Source of the DNA: Intestinibaculum porci
GTDB taxonomy: Bacteria > Bacillota_I > Bacilli_A > Erysipelotrichales > Coprobacillaceae
NCBI RefSeq assembly: GCF_003925875.1
Contig: NZ_AP019309.1
Location: forward strand, 744,001-808,000
DNA length: 64,000 bases
Reading direction: 5' to 3'
The notes beneath the pieces were generated by a model that saw nothing but the letters and a program-made list of their open reading frames with translations, had not been told where the DNA came from and did not search any database. Below are positions 39,012 through 48,619 of this stretch, piece after piece. A program made the position numbers and the translations under genes. The first letter of the stretch is position 1, and each line of letters begins with the position of its first letter.

Positions 39012-39464
39012 ATGATAAGAATATATACAGCTCCTAGCTGCGCTTCCTGCCGTAAGGTGAAAGCTTGGCTAAAAGAACACGACATTCCCTATGTAGAGAA
39101 AAATATATTTTCCACATTACTGCGCGAAGATGAACTGCGAGAACTTTTAGAACGCAGTGAAAACGGCACTGATGATATTATTTCTAAACGTTCTAAGATT
39201 ATGAAAGAGGGAAACGTTGATATCGATGATATGTCCGTTAATGAACTGATCAAGTTCATTCAGGAAAATCCTTCTATTTTGAAACGTCCGATCATTATCG
39301 ATGAACGCCGTTTCCAGGTCGGCTATAACGCTGAGGAAATCAGAGCCTTTATTCCTCGTGAATTACGTAAGTTAGCTGAATGTGATCATGCGGATTACTG
39401 CCCGCCATTTTATAATGCGAAATCTCTCAAAGAGGAATATGATCGGGATCATAAAAATAAGTAA
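39012..39464 (+). CDS. spx: Spx/ArsC-family regulator
   Basis: 150 aa from the ATG at 39012 (AGAGGTGG upstream). CASC redox switch at residues 10-13 and KRPIIIDERRFQVGYN with the RPI motif are typical of Spx, which binds the RNA polymerase alpha C-terminal domain and redirects transcription under disulfide stress. About 18 residues longer than B. subtilis Spx, with an extra Cys pair near the end (ECDHADYC). Confidence 0.85.
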   Translation: MIRIYTAPSCASCRKVKAWLKEHDIPYVEKNIFSTLLREDELRELLERSENGTDDIISKRSKIMKEGNVDIDDMSVNELIKFIQENPSILKRPIIIDERRFQVGYNAEEIRAFIPRELRKLAECDHADYCPPFYNAKSLKEEYDRDHKNK

Positions 39465-39467
39465 CTT

Positions 39468-39493
39468 AAAAAGCACCGCAAGGTGCTTTTTAA
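39468..39493 (+). terminator. Terminator of spx
   Basis: AAAAAGCACC / GGTGCTTTTT with GCAA loop. Confidence 0.85.
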
Positions 39494-39519
39494 AGTGCCA
39501 CTAAAATTTGATGTTCAGT

Positions 39520-39690
39520 TCACTGGGGTTCCAGGCTGGGAAAACAAACAATTGTATTTTGCTTGCAGCCTGGCCTTTTATTTTCTATCATTTTGATTAG
39601 TGTTCAATGAACGTCATAAAAAGGGTGCAGCGTCTCTGTAAATCCATATGAAATGAAAGCGGGGCTCTTTATGACTTATGACAAAGACTT
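39520..39690. repeat. Left flank repeat of the pilus island
   Basis: A hairpin (CCAGGCTG at 39531 / CAGCCTGG at 39566) is followed by TATCATTTTG and TTCAATGAACGTCATAAAAAG. The same arrangement in diverged form is found at 48620-48790 on the other side of the island. Confidence 0.55.
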
Positions 39691-40099
39691 TAATGACTGT
39701 AGCTTCATTTTTCGTATGATCGCATACTTTTAGATTCGCTCTATTAGACCAATACAGAAATACGAACTTTCAGAAAGTGACTTGTATTTGTGATTGACAG
39801 GTAAAATCTGCTTTCACTTGCGTCACTTTCTTTTTATTTAGTGAACAGAGATTATAAAACTATACATTTAAATAATGAAGCAATACGCTAAGAGGAATCT
39901 TAAAATCATCAGAATAAGCACTGATTTGTGCAGATAAAGAAAGATCACATAAACAGGAAGTAATTTAAAAATTAATACAAAAACATATTTAATGTGACAT
40001 ATTTGTGACCGTAATGCTGTATTCTAAAATTAAGAAAGGATATAAGCACTTACAATTCATTATTTCCAATTTTTGATAAAATTTTACGGAGGGTTATTT
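39691..40099. other. Upstream region of the adhesin gene
   Basis: About 400 bp, AT-rich, no ORF supported. It contains the TGTGAC direct repeat and a plausible start region near 40020-40030. Confidence 0.5.
39993..40009 (+). promoter_or_regulatory. TGTGAC direct repeat before the adhesin gene
   Basis: TGTGAC at 39993 and 40004, period 11 bp, preceded by TTTAA. TGTATTCT follows 8 bp after the second copy. Identical architecture at 45816-45832. Confidence 0.6.
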
Positions 40100-43000
40100 A
40101 TGAACACATTCAAGAACTGCTTGTGGAAGCTTGTGGTAATCGCAGTTGTGCTCATGATGGTTATCTCTGGTATATCAAATGCTAGAAGCGTATATGCTGT
40201 GAATGAAAATACACAGCAAACCATTGTTAATCAGAATGAAACAGCTCCGCAAACAAGTGAAGACACAACACAAGAAAATGCAAAAGAAGGGGCGACAGGC
40301 ACATCGGTTCCAGCATCTGAGAATGAAAAAGCTGAAGAAAAAACAGATGCAGATCAATCGACGGGCCTAGATCCACCAGCTGTTACAGAAAATAAGACAG
40401 ATTCGGTCGAGATGCCGGAAGCATCTTTTACGGCATCAACTGACAAATTAACTATTTCTGTCACAGCACTTGCCAACACATTCCCTAAGGGGACAAAGAT
40501 GGATGCAAAAGAAATCAGTGCCTCTGATGCAAAATCAATTGCAAAAGAAAAACTGAATAATATCGATGAAGCAGTCGGTGCTGATATTACATTCTCTTAT
40601 GAAGGAAAAGAAATTGAACCGGCTAACGATAAAAATGTCACTGTAAAGATGACATTAAAGAATGAAATGGATGGAAAAAACTTCCAGGTACTGCACAAAA
40701 AGGACTCAGGTGACATTGAAAAGATGACAGCTGAAGTATCTGGGAAGAAAGCTGTCTTTAAGGCAAAGAGCTTTTCTATTTATGTTATCACATCAGAAAA
40801 CGTTGATACTTACAAATTCTATGATGGAAATAAACAATTGATGGATACTTATACCCAGAAGATTACTTCTGGTGAAAAACTGGATCAACCAAATGCTCCT
40901 GAAAAGGAAGGCTATAAGTTCATTGGCTGGTCTACAAGTGAAAATGCAACTGTAGCTGATTTTAAGTTTGGAAACCTTCCTGATGCTACAGGAACTACCC
41001 ATAACATCTATGCGGTTTTTGAAGAAGTTCACTATGTCTTCTTTATGGCTGGAGTGGATGAAGACAATGTGAAAAAAGTAGCCTCTACAAAAGAGGGCAT
41101 CAAAGGTGATACGATTAGTGCTGATGATATAAGTAAGGTAAAACTTGGCCTTGCTTCAAATCAGTCGATCGAAGGCTGGTATTATGATAAGGAATTCAAT
41201 GAAAAAGTTAATTCAATCACGATTGGTAATGAAAATATTCGCGTCTATCCAAATATTCAGAGCGGTCACCATATTACTTTTGATAGCGATGGTGGAACTT
41301 ACTTCGAACCCCGTTTTGTGAATGCTGGTACGTCTGTAGAAGAGAAAGACATGCCTACACCTAACAAGAAAGGTTATAAGTTCTTGTATTGGTCAACAAC
41401 AAAAAGCGGTGATGAGTATAAATATGGTAATACCTTAGACAAAGACATCAAGTTGTATGCTGTGTATGAAGCAGCTGAAACAAATTATACTGTTGTGTTC
41501 TGGCAGCAGAGTCTTAATGATAAATTTAATACATTAGATAAAGACAAAACATATGAAGTTGAATCAACTGTTTCGTTAAAAGCAAAAACAGGTGAAAAGA
41601 TTCGTTTGCAAAACGTAACAACTGTATCAAATTATAGAAATCGCTATGAAAGAGGTTTTACTTATAATGCGACTAAGTCTGAAGTTGAAAAAACTATTAC
41701 CGCTGATGGAAAGACTGTCTTTAATGTCTACTATGATCGAAAAGTTGTGACCTTTAAATTTAATTATCCGTCTGATTCTATCGAATATAGTGATAGAAGT
41801 GTAATCAAATTACACAAAGGTTTATATGGACAGGAATTAGATTTTACATGGCCAACGTATTACACAGTTTACGAATACGATCGGTGGTCTGGTAAATATA
41901 CTATACAAAGGCATAATTGTAATTGGAAACATAAAGATACAAATTTTGTTACCACGCTTATTACAACATATATTTCTCCAGGTAATGACAGAGAGGTTGA
42001 TATCTTTAATACTGATCGTACTGGTAATGCAGTTATTAGATTTTATAAAGAAAATTTAAAAGGTGAAGACATTCTTGCCGATGTATCGCATGCTACTGGA
42101 GGGACGACTTATAATATTAATGATAAATATAATGGGTTTACACCGGTTCGATATACTGCAGATGATGGACATAGGTATTCTACAAGCGGTGATTTAAAAG
42201 AAAAAGATGAAAATGGGTACTATGCAGCAGTTTGGTATAATTCTTCTTTAGATATTTACTTCAAACGTAATTCTTATAACCTAAGCTTCTATAACTATAA
42301 TAAATTAGATAAAAGCAAATCAATAAAATACGAAGCATCGTTAAAGGATAAGAATTATAATCCAGATCGACCGGATGGATTAGATGAAGAATATCAATTT
42401 AAAGGATGGTATAAAGATAAAGCATATACAACGGAATTTGATTTTAATACAACGATGCCTGCACATGGTATTACACTTTATGCAAAATGGGAGGCTCCAA
42501 ATGTTAATGTAAAAGTGCATGGTCTTGATGATGGTAAGACACAAGCATTCAATGAGCTGTCATTCCGCAGCAAAATTGATATCAATAACTTACCAACTGT
42601 AAAAGACAGTGACGGAAAGGTTATTGTCGATGGAAATGATAGTTACACTTATACCGTACCAAATGGATCACATTGGGTTGGCTGGGCGACAAAAGATGAT
42701 AATGGTAATTATACATTATTCAACTTTGATACCGAGTTAAAGAAAAATCTCAATCTTTATCCATATGTCATTGATTCTAATAAATATATTGTAAGCTATG
42801 ATGCTAATGGTGGTAAGGGCACTGTACAAGATGACAAGCAATATGCATTAAATAGTTTTGCTGATGTGAAATTTGCTAAGGAGATTACAGCCCCTGAAGG
42901 TAAAATGTTCTTGAATTGGCAGGTTTATGATGTGAATGATGATGGAACAAGTACAGCTACAGATACTTACCTGTATCCAGGTGATAAACTTAAGATGACA

Positions 43001-43831
43001 GGAAATAAGTTATTAAAGGCAAATTATGTTCCAGTTCCACAAAAAGTGAGCTTGGTTTATTATGCTAACAATGGAAAAGATTTTAGTCCTCTAAAGCATA
43101 GTGAGAATGGTAATACTGAGTTTGTTAACAATGATGAAATTACACTATATGAGGGTTCAAAGTTCGTCGCACCAACCAATAGTGAAGGTGTAAAGGCTGT
43201 CTTTGATAGCTGGAATACTAAAGCTGATGGCAGTGGTAAATCTTTTAAAGCTGGTCAGAAAGTTGGCATTAATAAACTTGGTACCGATGAGAATAGAGAG
43301 AATAAGCTTTATGCACAATGGAAATATGTTGCTGACTTAACAATTTCTAACTCTGTAACTGGAAATCAGGGTGATAAGACAAAATACTTTGCATTTAATG
43401 TTGTTATCAATAATGTTAAAGCAAATACAGAGTATTTGTTAGATACAACCAATGCGACAGATCCAAGAAATCCAAGTAAAGTTACAGCTAATGCTAATGG
43501 TGAGATTAACAGAACTATCTATTTGAAAGATAAAGAATCAATCACCTTTAAAGAAGTTAATATTACTAATAAAGATGCAACATATACTGTCAGTGAAACT
43601 GATAACACTAATTATAAGACAACATATCGAATTGATGATGAATCTGCAGTATCAGGTGTTAATACTTCCACAAAAGGCTTCCAAAAAAGTCATAAGGTTG
43701 CTTTTACGAACACATTGAGTGGCAGTGTTCCAACTGGTATACAAAGTAATACAATTATTACCTTCCCATTGCTTATTGCTGGTATTGGATTTGTATTAAG
43801 AATGTTAAAAATAAGAAATGATGGAGAGTAG
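40100..43831 (+). CDS. Large cell-wall-anchored repeat protein, probable pilus-tip adhesin
   Basis: 1243 aa from the ATG at 40100 (GGAGGG upstream). Signal peptide (LVVIAVVLMMVISGI), a Glu/Thr-rich linker to ~120, an N-terminal domain, then seven or eight Listeria-Bacteroides (InlB B-type) repeats, e.g. EGYKFIGWSTSEN and KGYKFLYWSTTKS. Close to the C-terminus an Ig-like module starts NSVTGNQGDKTKYFAFNV, shared with the main pilin. Sorting signal VPTGI at 1210-1214, a hydrophobic helix and a charged tail. It is probably linked to the pilin by the island's sortase. Confidence 0.85.
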   Translation: MNTFKNCLWKLVVIAVVLMMVISGISNARSVYAVNENTQQTIVNQNETAPQTSEDTTQENAKEGATGTSVPASENEKAEEKTDADQSTGLDPPAVTENKTDSVEMPEASFTASTDKLTISVTALANTFPKGTKMDAKEISASDAKSIAKEKLNNIDEAVGADITFSYEGKEIEPANDKNVTVKMTLKNEMDGKNFQVLHKKDSGDIEKMTAEVSGKKAVFKAKSFSIYVITSENVDTYKFYDGNKQLMDTYTQKITSGEKLDQPNAPEKEGYKFIGWSTSENATVADFKFGNLPDATGTTHNIYAVFEEVHYVFFMAGVDEDNVKKVASTKEGIKGDTISADDISKVKLGLASNQSIEGWYYDKEFNEKVNSITIGNENIRVYPNIQSGHHITFDSDGGTYFEPRFVNAGTSVEEKDMPTPNKKGYKFLYWSTTKSGDEYKYGNTLDKDIKLYAVYEAAETNYTVVFWQQSLNDKFNTLDKDKTYEVESTVSLKAKTGEKIRLQNVTTVSNYRNRYERGFTYNATKSEVEKTITADGKTVFNVYYDRKVVTFKFNYPSDSIEYSDRSVIKLHKGLYGQELDFTWPTYYTVYEYDRWSGKYTIQRHNCNWKHKDTNFVTTLITTYISPGNDREVDIFNTDRTGNAVIRFYKENLKGEDILADVSHATGGTTYNINDKYNGFTPVRYTADDGHRYSTSGDLKEKDENGYYAAVWYNSSLDIYFKRNSYNLSFYNYNKLDKSKSIKYEASLKDKNYNPDRPDGLDEEYQFKGWYKDKAYTTEFDFNTTMPAHGITLYAKWEAPNVNVKVHGLDDGKTQAFNELSFRSKIDINNLPTVKDSDGKVIVDGNDSYTYTVPNGSHWVGWATKDDNGNYTLFNFDTELKKNLNLYPYVIDSNKYIVSYDANGGKGTVQDDKQYALNSFADVKFAKEITAPEGKMFLNWQVYDVNDDGTSTATDTYLYPGDKLKMTGNKLLKANYVPVPQKVSLVYYANNGKDFSPLKHSENGNTEFVNNDEITLYEGSKFVAPTNSEGVKAVFDSWNTKADGSGKSFKAGQKVGINKLGTDENRENKLYAQWKYVADLTISNSVTGNQGDKTKYFAFNVVINNVKANTEYLLDTTNATDPRNPSKVTANANGEINRTIYLKDKESITFKEVNITNKDATYTVSETDNTNYKTTYRIDDESAVSGVNTSTKGFQKSHKVAFTNTLSGSVPTGIQSNTIITFPLLIAGIGFVLRMLKIRNDGE

Positions 43832-43847
43832 AAAGGAGAGAAAAGCT

Positions 43848-44627
43848 ATGAGAATGATTAAATATTGTCTCTTGATGCTCTTAGTAAGTATTGGGATGTC
43901 ACTTTCAATGATCAATGTTAATGCAACAACTGCAAAAAATGTGACTATTCCAGTCAAGATGGCAACGAATGATGGAAAAGCGCATGATGTAACCATTCAA
44001 TCTAGTAATGCTCCCCTTCCATCAACGACAACTTTAAGTGTTCAAGATGGCAGCAGTGCAAGTTTTGTTGTCACATTAACAAAAGCAGGAGAGTATACTT
44101 ATACGATTGTTTCTGATTTTAAAGATCAGATGGGTATCACTTTAACGGCTACAGATAATTCTTCTGGTGGATTAGATGTGACGACTGTTGCTTATACAAA
44201 TGATAAAAAGAAGATGGGGGTCACAGTATTCCCAACTTCGGAGAGTACTAATAATATACCAGTTGCTGAAACGACGACTGAGAATGGCTCAAATGCACCA
44301 ACACCGGCGTCTACATCAAATGATCCAGGTACTAAAACAACAACTGAGAATGAAGACGAGGGATCAACAAATAATTACAATACGCCAAATGATCCAACGA
44401 GTACAGAGAAGGCAAGTGAGCCGACGACTACTGAAAAGGCAAGTGGATCTACAACTACTGCCAATAGTAATAATACATCCCCTGACGGCAATGAAAATAT
44501 TATTACACAGGCTGTTAAGACAGGGGATTATACACTGATTGCTCCTTATGTTCTTGGACTGTTAAGTGGACTGGTGGTTATTGTGATCTTATTGAGAAGA
44601 CACTTAAAAGAAAAGAAACATTCATAA
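43848..44627 (+). CDS. Small Thr-rich cell-wall protein, probable minor pilin
   Basis: 259 aa from the ATG at 43848 (AAAGGAGAG upstream), 16 bp after the adhesin. Signal peptide to ~30, one FctA-like beta domain (~35-135: VTLTKAGEYTYTIVSD), a low-complexity Thr/Ser/Asn/Glu stalk to ~220, then VKTGD at 223-227 as sorting motif, a hydrophobic helix and RRHLKEKK. Likely a pilus base that attaches to the wall. Confidence 0.75.
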   Translation: MRMIKYCLLMLLVSIGMSLSMINVNATTAKNVTIPVKMATNDGKAHDVTIQSSNAPLPSTTTLSVQDGSSASFVVTLTKAGEYTYTIVSDFKDQMGITLTATDNSSGGLDVTTVAYTNDKKKMGVTVFPTSESTNNIPVAETTTENGSNAPTPASTSNDPGTKTTTENEDEGSTNNYNTPNDPTSTEKASEPTTTEKASGSTTTANSNNTSPDGNENIITQAVKTGDYTLIAPYVLGLLSGLVVIVILLRRHLKEKKHS

Positions 44628-44635
44628 TGAAAAAG

Positions 44636-44663
44636 ACAGGATCGGATATTGATCCTGTTTTTA
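44636..44663 (+). terminator. Terminator of the adhesin operon
   Basis: ACAGGATC / GATCCTGT stem followed by TTTTTATC. Confidence 0.85.
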
Positions 44664-45815
44664 TCTTTATATGACTTAAATCGGTCATACAAATGAAGAT
44701 GTCTCACTTAAAATGCTTAATCGGCTGCAATAAGTGAAATGAAAAATGGGTCACATGAAAAATGAAATGTATCAATTTGTATTAATAAAAACTTCTTGCG
44801 TTTTGTCTTTGAATTTGAAAAGGGATGCATCTCATGAATTAGTTTGAAATCGTTTTTTTTTGTATTGTTTTAATGTGTTTATTGATCTCTTTGCTTTAAA
44901 TTTGGGAATGTTTATCAAAGTGTTCTTACTTTGTAAATGATCAAGAGGAGACTTGGAATATTACATCATGTACGTGTCTTAAATCGTCAGAGCGTTGCCA
45001 TAAAGTAGATTACTTTTGACTTTGTATTATGTTTCTCTTTACATTCTTTACAGTAAGAAAGAGGTTAAAAAAGATGTATAGCAGTTGTTTCTTCTCAAAG
45101 CGGTTTATTCTTTACTAGCATAGATAGAAAAGCTATAGAAAAGAATTGTACGTTTCATGAAGTGATCTAGAGTTTCTCGTTTATAAACGTTTTTGTTTTC
45201 CAATCTTTATTTGATCACCTATGTCATGATTAAAGCTCTAAATTTGCTTTTATGACATTTTTTATCTTTAAGCTTTGTTTGCACCCTATAAGGTAAATAA
45301 TGTTCCTCATGGCGCTCTATAATGACCTCTTCAAGGGGTATTGGGGATGAGAGGTAAGGTGTAAAAAAGCAGCATGTCTATCAGAATTAGCGCCTGCCAT
45401 TAATTATCAAATCAAATGCAAGAGAAAATAGCTGAAGTGTTTATATCTTGCAAAAGTATAGACAATATTTTTATGAATACATATGCGCAATTGACAGGGT
45501 TTCGCATTCATCTTCCTTAGGTCAAAAAAATCTTTGGGGAACATTCATGAGAATTGTTTTTAACAAGAATCTAGGTATAAATGAAAGAAATCTTTTTGAT
45601 TTTGTACATATTACGGTTTTATCATTGTAACCGTTTTTAATAAAATGCTGATAGTGCATTGTATGATTTATTTGAAATTTCCTTACTTATATCAAATGAT
45701 CTGATGAATATCGTAAATTCGCATCGTAAGCTCTTTCTATTTAGAAATTATTGAAAACTTATTCTAGTAAATAAAAGGAATACAAAACTTAAAAAAACCA
45801 AATAATCATTTTAAA
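44664..45815. other. Long gene-empty stretch inside the pilus island
   Basis: About 1.15 kb, very AT-rich, with many stops in all frames. A 60-codon ORF at 45448 has no ribosome site and does not look like a protein. I see no recognisable gene, RNA or transposon relic; it may be decayed coding sequence. Confidence 0.5.
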
Positions 45816-45832
45816 TGTGACCGCTTTGTGAC
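45816..45832 (+). promoter_or_regulatory. TGTGAC direct repeat before the main pilin gene
   Basis: TGTGAC at 45816 and 45827, period 11 bp, preceded by TTTAAA and followed 8 bp later by TGTATATT. Matches the site at 39993. Confidence 0.6.
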
Positions 45833-46015
45833 AGTCTACTTGTATATTGTACTTGTAAGAAGAAAGTCATATACAATAAATCTTGGCCAAAATAATATGA
45901 TACGTATGATGAGAAATGGGATTATATTTGCTCAATTCTTCTTAGTTTGAAAGAAATGTAAATCATTTCGAATTATAGCTAGTTTAAATGAAATATATAG
46001 GGAGGAACTATAATT

Positions 46016-47185
46016 ATGAAAACTAAAACAAGAAAAACAACAAGAATCTTATGCGCGTCTAGTATTGCTGCGATGACATTATTAGGGAGCGTTGCTCCAG
46101 CCTTAACAACCGTTGCTGCTGAAGGATCAACTACAGCAGCTACTGTAGGAGATACTACTACACCAAATCAAATTTCATTTGATAAGAAGATCCTTCTTGA
46201 TAAAAATGAGAATGTACCTAATACCACAATTAGTTATGAAGCAACACCAAGAGCAGTTGGTTCTACGGAGAAGGATGCACTTGAACACGCAGGGTTTCAT
46301 AATGTTGTAGATGATAAAACTCCTACGTTTACGTTACCTACGTTAAATGCTACTACTACATTCTCTACGAATGATGATAACGATGTTTCAATTGATCCAA
46401 CTACTGGAAAAAAATCTATTACTAAACAAACTAATATCACAGCGAGTAGTTTAGTAAGTCTTGTGAACAAGCCAACAGTTTTCACTTATACCTTAACTGA
46501 ATCTACTACAGATGGTTTTATCACTGATAGTGAGGGGAAAACAAGAAAGTTAAATATCTTTGTTGGTTATAGAAATGTAGATGATGAAAATTCTCATACG
46601 TTATCAGTAGTGGATTACACTCTTGCAGATGAAAATGGAGATAAAAAAAGTGGATTTGTAAATAATTATTTAACATCTGATAATCCAGATCCAGATCCAA
46701 ATAAGAATACGAAAGCCATCAAAGTTACAAAGAAGGTAACGGGGAACCAGGGGGATCAAACTAAATATTTCGACTTTAAGGTTACAATCACAGGCCAGCA
46801 TTCAAAAGTAACAGCTACTAATTCAGGTGATTCTAAAGTAAATGATACCACTCCAACAGCTTCTAATAGTACAGTAATAGTAACAACGCAGCTTAAACAC
46901 GGTGAATCTTTAACTCTCAAAGGTTTAACTAAGGGCGCTGAATATAAAGTAGAAGAAATTGATCCAGGTGAATATGAGTCTTTACCAGGGACTCCTCATG
47001 ATGTTGGTGATAATACTGCAGAAACTGTCGTAACAAATACTAAAAATGGTACACTCCCAACTGGTATTTATTTAAATCATAAGTTACCATTCAATATCTT
47101 AGGTGTTGCATTAGCAGGTGGTGCAGTAGCATTAATCGCTAAGAAACGTCATGAAGATGTTTTAGAAGATGAAGATGACGAATAG
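46016..47185 (+). CDS. FctA-like major pilin with LPTGI anchor
   Basis: 389 aa. Signal peptide (LCASSIAAMTLLGSVAPALT), a first domain beginning ISFDKKILLDKNENVPNTTI that matches FctA/Spy0128-type pilins with isopeptide-forming Lys/Asn, then a second Ig-like domain from KVTKKVTGNQGDQTKYFDFK, shared with the adhesin. LPTGI at 347-351, hydrophobic helix, KKRH then acidic tail. GGAGG upstream. It probably forms the shaft. Confidence 0.85.
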   Translation: MKTKTRKTTRILCASSIAAMTLLGSVAPALTTVAAEGSTTAATVGDTTTPNQISFDKKILLDKNENVPNTTISYEATPRAVGSTEKDALEHAGFHNVVDDKTPTFTLPTLNATTTFSTNDDNDVSIDPTTGKKSITKQTNITASSLVSLVNKPTVFTYTLTESTTDGFITDSEGKTRKLNIFVGYRNVDDENSHTLSVVDYTLADENGDKKSGFVNNYLTSDNPDPDPNKNTKAIKVTKKVTGNQGDQTKYFDFKVTITGQHSKVTATNSGDSKVNDTTPTASNSTVIVTTQLKHGESLTLKGLTKGAEYKVEEIDPGEYESLPGTPHDVGDNTAETVVTNTKNGTLPTGIYLNHKLPFNILGVALAGGAVALIAKKRHEDVLEDEDDE

Positions 47186-47214
47186 TTATTTCTGAGATAT
47201 AATTGATATTGAAG

Positions 47215-47245
47215 GCTCCTAGGCATAAGCCTAGGGGCTTTATTT
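47215..47245 (+). terminator. Attenuating terminator between pilin and assembly genes
   Basis: GCTCCTAGGC / GCCTAGGGGC, ATAA loop, TTTATTTT. The assembly genes follow after 20 bp with no evident promoter, so this would keep pilin mRNA more abundant than theirs. Confidence 0.8.
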
Positions 47246-47264
47246 TCGCAAAGGATGTGGAACT

Positions 47265-47786
47265 ATGGAAGCTAACAATGAAGTAAAAAAGAAGAAAAAG
47301 AAATCAAAGAAAAAATCAAAGAAGTCTTTAAGAAGATGGTTATGGCCAATTGAAAAGCTATTAGTTTTCATAGTTATTCTTGCGGCTGTTTTTACCTTTG
47401 AGTTCAGCGCTCATTTAACGGAAGGTGGATCAATGTATCCCTACTTACAGGATACTACCCTTGTTCTTTATTATCGGCATGGCAAAATTGTGCGTAATCT
47501 TGTTGTTGCGTATAAATCAGATAATAAGATCAGAGTAGGGCGTGTTATTGGTGTTCCGGGAGATAAGGTGTCAGTAGAAGCGGGAAAATGTTACATCAAT
47601 GATGTTGAACAGGAATCTTTTTATCGTATTAGGGGAAGTGTTAAGGAACATATCATTGGTGCTGATCAGTATTTTATTTTGAATGATTATCGTATAGATA
47701 CCAATGATTCACGTACTTTTGGTGATATTAATGCAAGTGCGATTGAGGGCACATACTTTTGTTCATTCCATACGGGGGTGATTTAA
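47265..47786 (+). CDS. SipA-like signal peptidase I homologue lacking the catalytic Lys
   Basis: 173 aa. A highly basic N-terminus (residues 8-24 almost all Lys/Ser), one membrane helix (LLVFIVILAAVFTFEF), then S26 boxes: GGSMYPYL with Ser56, RVGRVIGVPGD where the general-base Lys is Gly92, and LNDYRIDTNDSRTFGDI. Loss of the Lys argues against peptidase activity and matches SipA-type pilus assembly factors of streptococci. It abuts the sortase gene. Confidence 0.85.
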   Translation: MEANNEVKKKKKKSKKKSKKSLRRWLWPIEKLLVFIVILAAVFTFEFSAHLTEGGSMYPYLQDTTLVLYYRHGKIVRNLVVAYKSDNKIRVGRVIGVPGDKVSVEAGKCYINDVEQESFYRIRGSVKEHIIGADQYFILNDYRIDTNDSRTFGDINASAIEGTYFCSFHTGVI

Positions 47787-48509
47787 TTGAAAACACTATT
47801 TTCTAAAAGAAAACCTAAGGATAAAGAAAAGTATACATTGGATCGACGCGCTTATAATATTTTCAATAACCTCATTGACTTCATCATCACAGCTGGTATT
47901 GTCATTGCATTAGGTGTTGGCGCTTTTTCAATCTTTGTCGATGTAAAGAAAAACAATGATTTAAAAATTGGTTATACTAGTTATTCAATGGAAGATTTAG
48001 GAGCTGTTGCATGGTTAAAGGTTGATAAAACGGAAATTAATTTTCCGATTATGCAAGGATCAACCAATACAGAATATCTGAATAAAAATCCTTTAGGACA
48101 GGTGGATATTGCTGGTTCAATCTTCCTTGATAGTACAAATAATGCAAAGTTTACAGACCCTTATAGTGTTGTTTACGGACATCATCTAGATAAAGGTCTT
48201 ATGTTTGGAACATTGGATCCTTATCTTAAAAAAAGTTATTTAAAGACGCATACGACAGGGACAATTGAAGTAAAAGGCGGTCCAACTTATAAGTTAAAGC
48301 TCTTTAGCTGTATTCATGTGCTGTCTACGAGTGATACCATCTTCAATGCTTCGGCGCAGACGACGACAAAAAAAGTAATAAAGTACATTGAAAAAAACGA
48401 TCCTGATCATTTAACATATGATAAAAGCTTACCAATTGTGGCTCTGTCAACGTGTGTGAATGCGTTAAGCGCAAAAAGAATTGTTGTCTTTGGTACATTG
48501 CAAAAATAA
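47787..48509 (+). CDS. Class B sortase (pilus polymerase)
   Basis: 240 aa from a TTG with GGGGTG before it. N-terminal membrane helix (LIDFIITAGIVIALGVGAFSIF), then the sortase fold with VVYGHHLDKG (His132/133), ALSTC with catalytic Cys223, and Arg231 in AKRIVVFG. Class B, as with SrtC2 of S. pyogenes T3 pili that need SipA. It likely acts on VPTGI and LPTGI substrates. Its 3' end resembles the relic at 31941. Confidence 0.92.
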   Translation: MKTLFSKRKPKDKEKYTLDRRAYNIFNNLIDFIITAGIVIALGVGAFSIFVDVKKNNDLKIGYTSYSMEDLGAVAWLKVDKTEINFPIMQGSTNTEYLNKNPLGQVDIAGSIFLDSTNNAKFTDPYSVVYGHHLDKGLMFGTLDPYLKKSYLKTHTTGTIEVKGGPTYKLKLFSCIHVLSTSDTIFNASAQTTTKKVIKYIEKNDPDHLTYDKSLPIVALSTCVNALSAKRIVVFGTLQK

Positions 48510-48619
48510 AATTGTGATAGAATCTTCAATTCATAAATAGACTATAAAAAGCGCTCAGGAATTGAAATGATTTATGTGATCATATTGAGCAGATTAATAA
48601 CAGTCTCATTTAGTTAACG

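Noticed and set aside
45448-45630. 60-codon ORF in the pilus island gap
   Set aside because: No ribosome site, composition like the surrounding non-coding DNA, no recognisable features.
47265-47786. Functional type I signal peptidase
   Set aside because: The catalytic Lys is Gly and the gene is located with a class B sortase, so an assembly role is preferred.
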